Shown here: positions 15,071 through 17,944 of the stretch, in pieces
Layout of the letters: each line of letters opens with the position of its first letter
Position numbering within the stretch: position 1 is the stretch's first letter
Notes under the pieces: generated by a model
Told to the model about the DNA's origin: nothing
The model's database searches: none
The model's input: only the letters and a program-made list of their open reading frames with translations
Origin: Methylorubrum extorquens
GTDB lineage: Bacteria > Pseudomonadota > Alphaproteobacteria > Rhizobiales > Beijerinckiaceae
Length of the DNA: 17,944 bases
Assembly: GCA_019695455.1 (NCBI GenBank)
Contig: JAEUAC010000078.1
Span: 1-17,944, forward strand
Direction of reading: 5' to 3'
Position numbers and translations under genes: made by a program

Positions 15071-15580
15071 ATGGACGCAGCCGCCCTGAAGACGATGCAG
15101 GCCCCGATCAAGGCCCGATATCGCGACGCCCCCGACGACGCCGTCGTGACGCTCCGCGCCCGCGGAACGCTCGACGACGCGTCGATCGCCTGCAAGGTCG
15201 AGACGGGGCGGGCGCTGGCCGTCGCGGGCCTTCATCCAGCGACGGGCGGCTCGGGCGCGGAACTCTGCTCGGGGGACATGCTGCTGGAGGCGCTGGTCGC
15301 CTGCGCGGGCGTGACCCTGAAGGCGGTCGCGACCGCGCTCGCCGTTCCCCTGAAGGGCGCGACCGTCACGGCCGAGGGCGACCTCGACTTCCGCGGCACG
15401 CTCGGCGTCGACAAGGAGGCGCCCGTCGGCTTCCGGTCCATCCGCCTCGCCTTCGACGTCGAGACCGACGCGCCGCAGGACCAGCTGGACACGCTGCTCA
15501 AGCTGACCGAGCGCTACTGCGTCGTGTTCCAGTCGCTGAACGTCAAGCCGGCGCTCGACGTCGCTCTGCGTCGCACCTGA
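15071..15580 (+). CDS. OsmC family protein (thiol-dependent peroxidase fold)
   Basis: The 169-residue protein has the OsmC/Ohr fold pattern. Two reactive cysteines are C78 in LLEALVACAGVTLKAVA and C150 in LTERYCVVFQSL. GGSGAELCSGDMLLEALVACA fits the conserved helix that carries the peroxidatic cysteine. OsmC/Ohr enzymes reduce organic hydroperoxides in the cytoplasm using a dithiol reductant; here the exact substrate is unknown. An extra cysteine, C66, lies close to the first. The start ATG follows TAGGAGACATTTCC, with GGAGA about seven bases upstream. The gene sits 11 bases after the ATPase of a sulfonate-type importer, suggesting a link to sulfur supply or thiol stress, but that is inference. 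Confidence 0.9.
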   Translation: MDAAALKTMQAPIKARYRDAPDDAVVTLRARGTLDDASIACKVETGRALAVAGLHPATGGSGAELCSGDMLLEALVACAGVTLKAVATALAVPLKGATVTAEGDLDFRGTLGVDKEAPVGFRSIRLAFDVETDAPQDQLDTLLKLTERYCVVFQSLNVKPALDVALRRT

Positions 15581-15596
15581 CCGGCGGAACCGCCGG
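15581..15596 (+). terminator. Hairpin directly after the osmC-like stop codon
   Basis: CCGGCGG-AA-CCGCCGG starts on the base after the TGA and forms a perfect seven-base stem, better drawn as a six-base stem with a GAAC tetraloop. It would mark the end of the ABC-osmC operon before the lipid kinase gene. A T-run is lacking, so any termination would be weak or Rho-assisted. Confidence 0.4.
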
Positions 15597-15661
15597 GCAC
15601 GCGGTGCATTGTTGCTCCATCGCGGCGCAGGCTGTCTGAACGCGTGCCCTGGCAGGATTCC

Positions 15662-16597
15662 GTGCAGATCGCTGATGGAGCCGCCCCGGCGGAGAAGCCG
15701 ACGGAGCCTCGCAGGGCGCTTCTCCTGTTGAACCGCAAGGCGCGCAGCGGAGGCGTTCCGATCGACGCCGCCCTGCAGACGCTGCACGACGGCGGGATCA
15801 CGACCGAGGAGCGGTCCTGCGAGGGTGCCGCCGCCATGATCGACACGATCCGGCGGGGCGCGTCCGAGTTCGACATGGCGATCGTGGGCGGCGGCGACGG
15901 CACGCTCAACTGCACGGCGCCGGCCTTCGTCGAATCGCAGCTGCCCATGGGCATCCTGCCGCTCGGCACGGCGAACGACCTCGCCCGCACGCTGGGCATC
16001 GAGGCCGATCCGGTCGCGGCCGCGCGCGTCATCGTCGCCGGCAACGAGCGCCAGATCGACGTCGGCGAGGTCAACGGCCGATTCTTCTACAACGTCGCCT
16101 CGATCGGCTTCTCGGCCGAGCTCGCCCGCGAGCTCACGGCCGAGGCGAAGAAGCGCTGGGGCGTGCTCGGCTACGCCATGGCGAGCGCCCGGATCCTCGT
16201 CCGCACCCGCCCGTTCACCGCCTATATCGAGCACGACGGCAAGACCGAGAAGGTCAAGACGGTGCAGATCTCCGTCGGCAACGGCCGCCACTACGGGGGC
16301 GGCATGACGGTAGACGAATCGGCCGAGCCGGACGACGGCCGGCTGCACGTCTACTCCCTCGAGATCGACCATTGGTGGCGGCTCGTCGCGCTGGTTCCCG
16401 CGCTCCGCCGCGGCACGCTGAAATCCTGGCGGGACGTGCGCACCTTCGAGACCTCCGCCGTCACGATCCGCACGCGCCGCAACCGGTCCGTGAACACGGA
16501 CGGCGAGCTCACCACGGCCACGCCGGCCGTCTTCCGCGTCATCCCCCAGGCGGTGCGGGTCTACGCGCCGCCCTCATCTCGGAGCATCACGACCTAG
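15662..16597 (+). CDS. YegS/DAGK-type lipid kinase
   Basis: This 311-residue protein belongs to the diacylglycerol/lipid kinase catalytic family, which phosphorylates a lipid hydroxyl with ATP at the inner membrane face. Key features: LLLLNRKARSGG near the N-terminus, the ATP-binding GGGDGTLN at 76-83, PLGTANDLARTLGI from 100, and the C-terminal NGRHYGGGMTVDESAEPDDG and RSVNTDGE acid/metal region. I prefer the GTG at 15662 because AGGA sits five bases upstream. A GTG at 15644 in the same frame is the alternative and adds six residues. There is no ATG in the right place. The lipid substrate (diacylglycerol, phosphatidylglycerol or sphingoid) cannot be told from sequence. The terC gene begins two bases after the stop. 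Confidence 0.88.
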   Translation: MQIADGAAPAEKPTEPRRALLLLNRKARSGGVPIDAALQTLHDGGITTEERSCEGAAAMIDTIRRGASEFDMAIVGGGDGTLNCTAPAFVESQLPMGILPLGTANDLARTLGIEADPVAAARVIVAGNERQIDVGEVNGRFFYNVASIGFSAELARELTAEAKKRWGVLGYAMASARILVRTRPFTAYIEHDGKTEKVKTVQISVGNGRHYGGGMTVDESAEPDDGRLHVYSLEIDHWWRLVALVPALRRGTLKSWRDVRTFETSAVTIRTRRNRSVNTDGELTTATPAVFRVIPQAVRVYAPPSSRSITT

Positions 16598-16599
16598 CC

Positions 16600-17412
16600 A
16601 TGGACAGCCTCATCGCGCTCGCGAGCATGCCGGAAGCATGGGCCGCCCTCGCAACGCTCATCGTCATGGAGGTCGTGCTCGGGATCGACAACCTCATCTT
16701 CCTGTCGATCCTGACGAACAAGCTGCCCGAACATCAGCGCGCGAAGGCGCGCTACATCGGCCTCGGTCTCGCGCTGTTCATGCGACTGGGGCTGCTCTTC
16801 ACCATCACGATCATCATCGGCCTGACGCAGCCCGTCTTCACGATCTGGGGCAACGGCTTCTCGTGGCGCGACCTGATCCTGATCGGCGGCGGCCTGTTCC
16901 TCGTCTACAAGGCCACGCGCGAGATCCACGAGAGCGTGGACCCGCACGAGACCGCCGGCTCGGGCGTCGGCGGCGCGACGGCCGCCTTCGGCAGCGTGAT
17001 CGTGCAGATCATCATCATCGATCTCGTGTTCTCGCTCGACTCGATCATCACGGCCGTCGGGATGACGGAGCACCTGCCCATCATGGTGATCGCGGTCGTC
17101 TTCGCGATCGTCGTCATGATCATCGCGGCCGGCCCGCTCGCCGACTTCATCAAGGCGAACCCGACCATCGTGATGCTGGCGCTGTCGTTCCTGCTGATGA
17201 TCGGCATGGTGCTGATCGCGGACGGGTTCGGCTACCACGTGCCCAAGGGCTACATCTACGCGGCCATGGCCTTCTCGGTGGCGGTCGAGACGCTCAACAT
17301 GGTGGTGCGGAACGCGAAGTCGCGTCGCGAGCTGCGGACGGAGGGCGGCCGCGGCGAGGCGCCCATCACCCAGCGCGCCCGGGAGGAGATCGCGCGCCGC
17401 CCCGGCGCGTGA
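16600..17412 (+). CDS. TerC family integral membrane protein
   Basis: This 270-residue protein matches the TerC/Alx family. The two signature membrane segments carry buried acids: ATLIVMEVVLGIDNLIFLSI (E24, D30) and QIIIIDLVFSLDSIITAVGM (D141, D147). Further hydrophobic segments lie near 54-78, 92-104, 161-178 and 188-208, giving about seven spans. The tail after residue 235 is charged and cytoplasmic. Characterised TerC/Alx members export manganese or serve during membrane protein metallation. Tellurite resistance is the historical name and is not implied here. The start is two bases after the lipid kinase stop, so translation is probably coupled. This pairing of two membrane-linked proteins may matter for envelope homeostasis, which is inference. 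Confidence 0.93.
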   Translation: MDSLIALASMPEAWAALATLIVMEVVLGIDNLIFLSILTNKLPEHQRAKARYIGLGLALFMRLGLLFTITIIIGLTQPVFTIWGNGFSWRDLILIGGGLFLVYKATREIHESVDPHETAGSGVGGATAAFGSVIVQIIIIDLVFSLDSIITAVGMTEHLPIMVIAVVFAIVVMIIAAGPLADFIKANPTIVMLALSFLLMIGMVLIADGFGYHVPKGYIYAAMAFSVAVETLNMVVRNAKSRRELRTEGGRGEAPITQRAREEIARRPGA

Positions 17413-17430
17413 CGGCCGGGCCGCCGTTCC

Positions 17431-17460
17431 GGCTCGTCCAGGCGCATGCCGGGACGAGCC
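17431..17460. terminator. Hairpin after terC
   Basis: GGCTCGTCC (17431-17439) pairs perfectly with GGACGAGCC (17452-17460) around a 12-base loop, 19 bases past the terC stop. It lies between convergent genes and may stop transcripts from both sides. No T-run follows on the plus strand. Confidence 0.4.
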
Positions 17461-17489
17461 CGTCCGCTGGCTGGTCGGTCTAGGGAGGA

Positions 17490-17527
17490 GCCGCCCCTGG
17501 GCGCCGGCCTTGGCCGGTGCGGGCGGC
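17490..17527 (-). terminator. Nested hairpin after the ugpC-like gene
   Basis: An outer stem GCCGCCC (17490-17496) with GGGCGGC (17521-17527) encloses an inner stem CCGGCC (17504-17509) with GGCCGG (17512-17517). It begins 11 bases beyond the minus-strand stop at 17538, the expected place for that gene's terminator. There is no T-run, so the function is a guess from position and pairing. Confidence 0.38.
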
Positions 17528-17537
17528 GTCGAGGCCG

Positions 17538-17944
17538 CTACAGGCGATCGCCAGTGGTCGGGTCGAAGAGATGGGTCGCGGCGGGGTCGACCGTCAGGCC
17601 CGCGGAGCCGGACGGCGCCTGGCCGGTCGGCACCTGCACCGTGACGGGGGCGCCGCCGACGCGGCCGTGCACGAGCTGGGTCGCGCCCAGCTCCTCCACG
17701 AACTCCACCGAGAAGGGCAGACCCTGGCCGGTCGGCCCGAGGCGCAGGTCCTCCGGACGCATGCCGAGCTCGACCGCCGCGCCGGCGCGCGCGCCGTGGG
17801 GCCCTGCTTTGCGTAACGGTACGCCGACCACCGAGACGGCCCCGTCCTCCATGGTGGCCGGCATGATGTTCATGGCCGGCGAGCCGAGGAAGCCCGCCAC
17901 GAAGCGGGTCGCCGGCTTCCGGTAGAGATCGGTCGGCGTGCCGA
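17538..17944 (-). CDS. ugpC: UgpC/MalK-type sugar or glycerol-3-phosphate ABC ATPase (partial, C-terminal part only)
   Basis: The visible 134 residues are the end of an ABC ATPase of the CUT1 carbohydrate class. They start at GTPTDLYRKPATRFVAGFLG and SPAMNIMPA, just after the nucleotide-binding domain. They continue through the OB/TOBE region with ELGMRPEDLRLGP, VEFVEELGATQLVHGRV and the final THLFDPTTGDRL. This wording is typical of sn-glycerol-3-phosphate importer UgpC and its relatives, including multi-sugar MsmX-like ATPases, so the substrate is uncertain. The Walker and signature motifs lie outside the window to the right. The stop is TAG at 17538-17540. The gene converges on terC across 125 bases holding two hairpins. 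Confidence 0.88.
   Translation of the reverse strand, partial: GTPTDLYRKPATRFVAGFLGSPAMNIMPATMEDGAVSVVGVPLRKAGPHGARAGAAVELGMRPEDLRLGPTGQGLPFSVEFVEELGATQLVHGRVGGAPVTVQVPTGQAPSGSAGLTVDPAATHLFDPTTGDRL

Noticed and set aside
16600..17412. Calling the TerC protein a tellurite-resistance determinant
   Set aside because: No ter operon partners (terB, terD, terE, terZ) are nearby; TerC family membership alone does not indicate tellurite resistance.

Overview
This is a very GC-rich window (most codons end in G or C, and long stop-free shadow frames occur on both strands). It reads as chromosomal DNA of an alphaproteobacterium, most likely of the order Hyphomicrobiales (Methylobacterium/Bosea/Chelatococcus-like). 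That placement is inferred from the gene families, a long GlnD, a CTTG-type heat-shock promoter and a REP-like palindrome containing CTTCGAGACG. No marker gene in the window fixes the genus. There is no tRNA, rRNA, CRISPR array, phage or insertion sequence.

Left part (1-3700) is aromatic catabolism. On the minus strand are paaX, paaA and the start of paaB (phenylacetyl-CoA epoxidase). A paired REP-like palindrome separates paaA from paaB. Divergent from paaX is fahA (fumarylacetoacetase, last step of tyrosine/homogentisate breakdown). The paaX frame is continuous, but its middle third is out of frame between two compensating indels.

Middle part (3782-9524) begins with a minus-strand pair. 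An L-idonate 5-dehydrogenase-like zinc dehydrogenase is followed by a PLP-dependent diaminopropionate ammonia-lyase that runs, without a stop, into a CheY-like receiver domain. On the plus strand follow a DUF1330 protein and dapB (ATGA overlap), then an exported protein of unknown function with two similar halves. On the minus strand lies grpE, with an RpoH-like promoter between it and glnD.

Right part (9608-17944) has glnD (PII uridylyltransferase) on the minus strand. Divergent from it is a sulfonate-type ABC importer: a substrate-binding protein gene broken by an in-frame TAG, a permease and an ATPase, all overlapping or in-frame, then an OsmC-family peroxidase 11 bases on. A YegS-type lipid kinase and a TerC-family membrane protein form a tight pair. 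The window ends inside a minus-strand UgpC-type sugar ABC ATPase.

Most genes are ordinary core or accessory metabolism. I see no complete undescribed system. The points most worth a second look are the ammonia-lyase/receiver fusion, the two damaged genes (paaX and the sulfonate-binding protein), the REP pair splitting paaA from paaB, and the repeat-rich control region before the ABC importer. No gene-free stretch exceeds 300 bases; the longest are 228-397 and 6503-6670.
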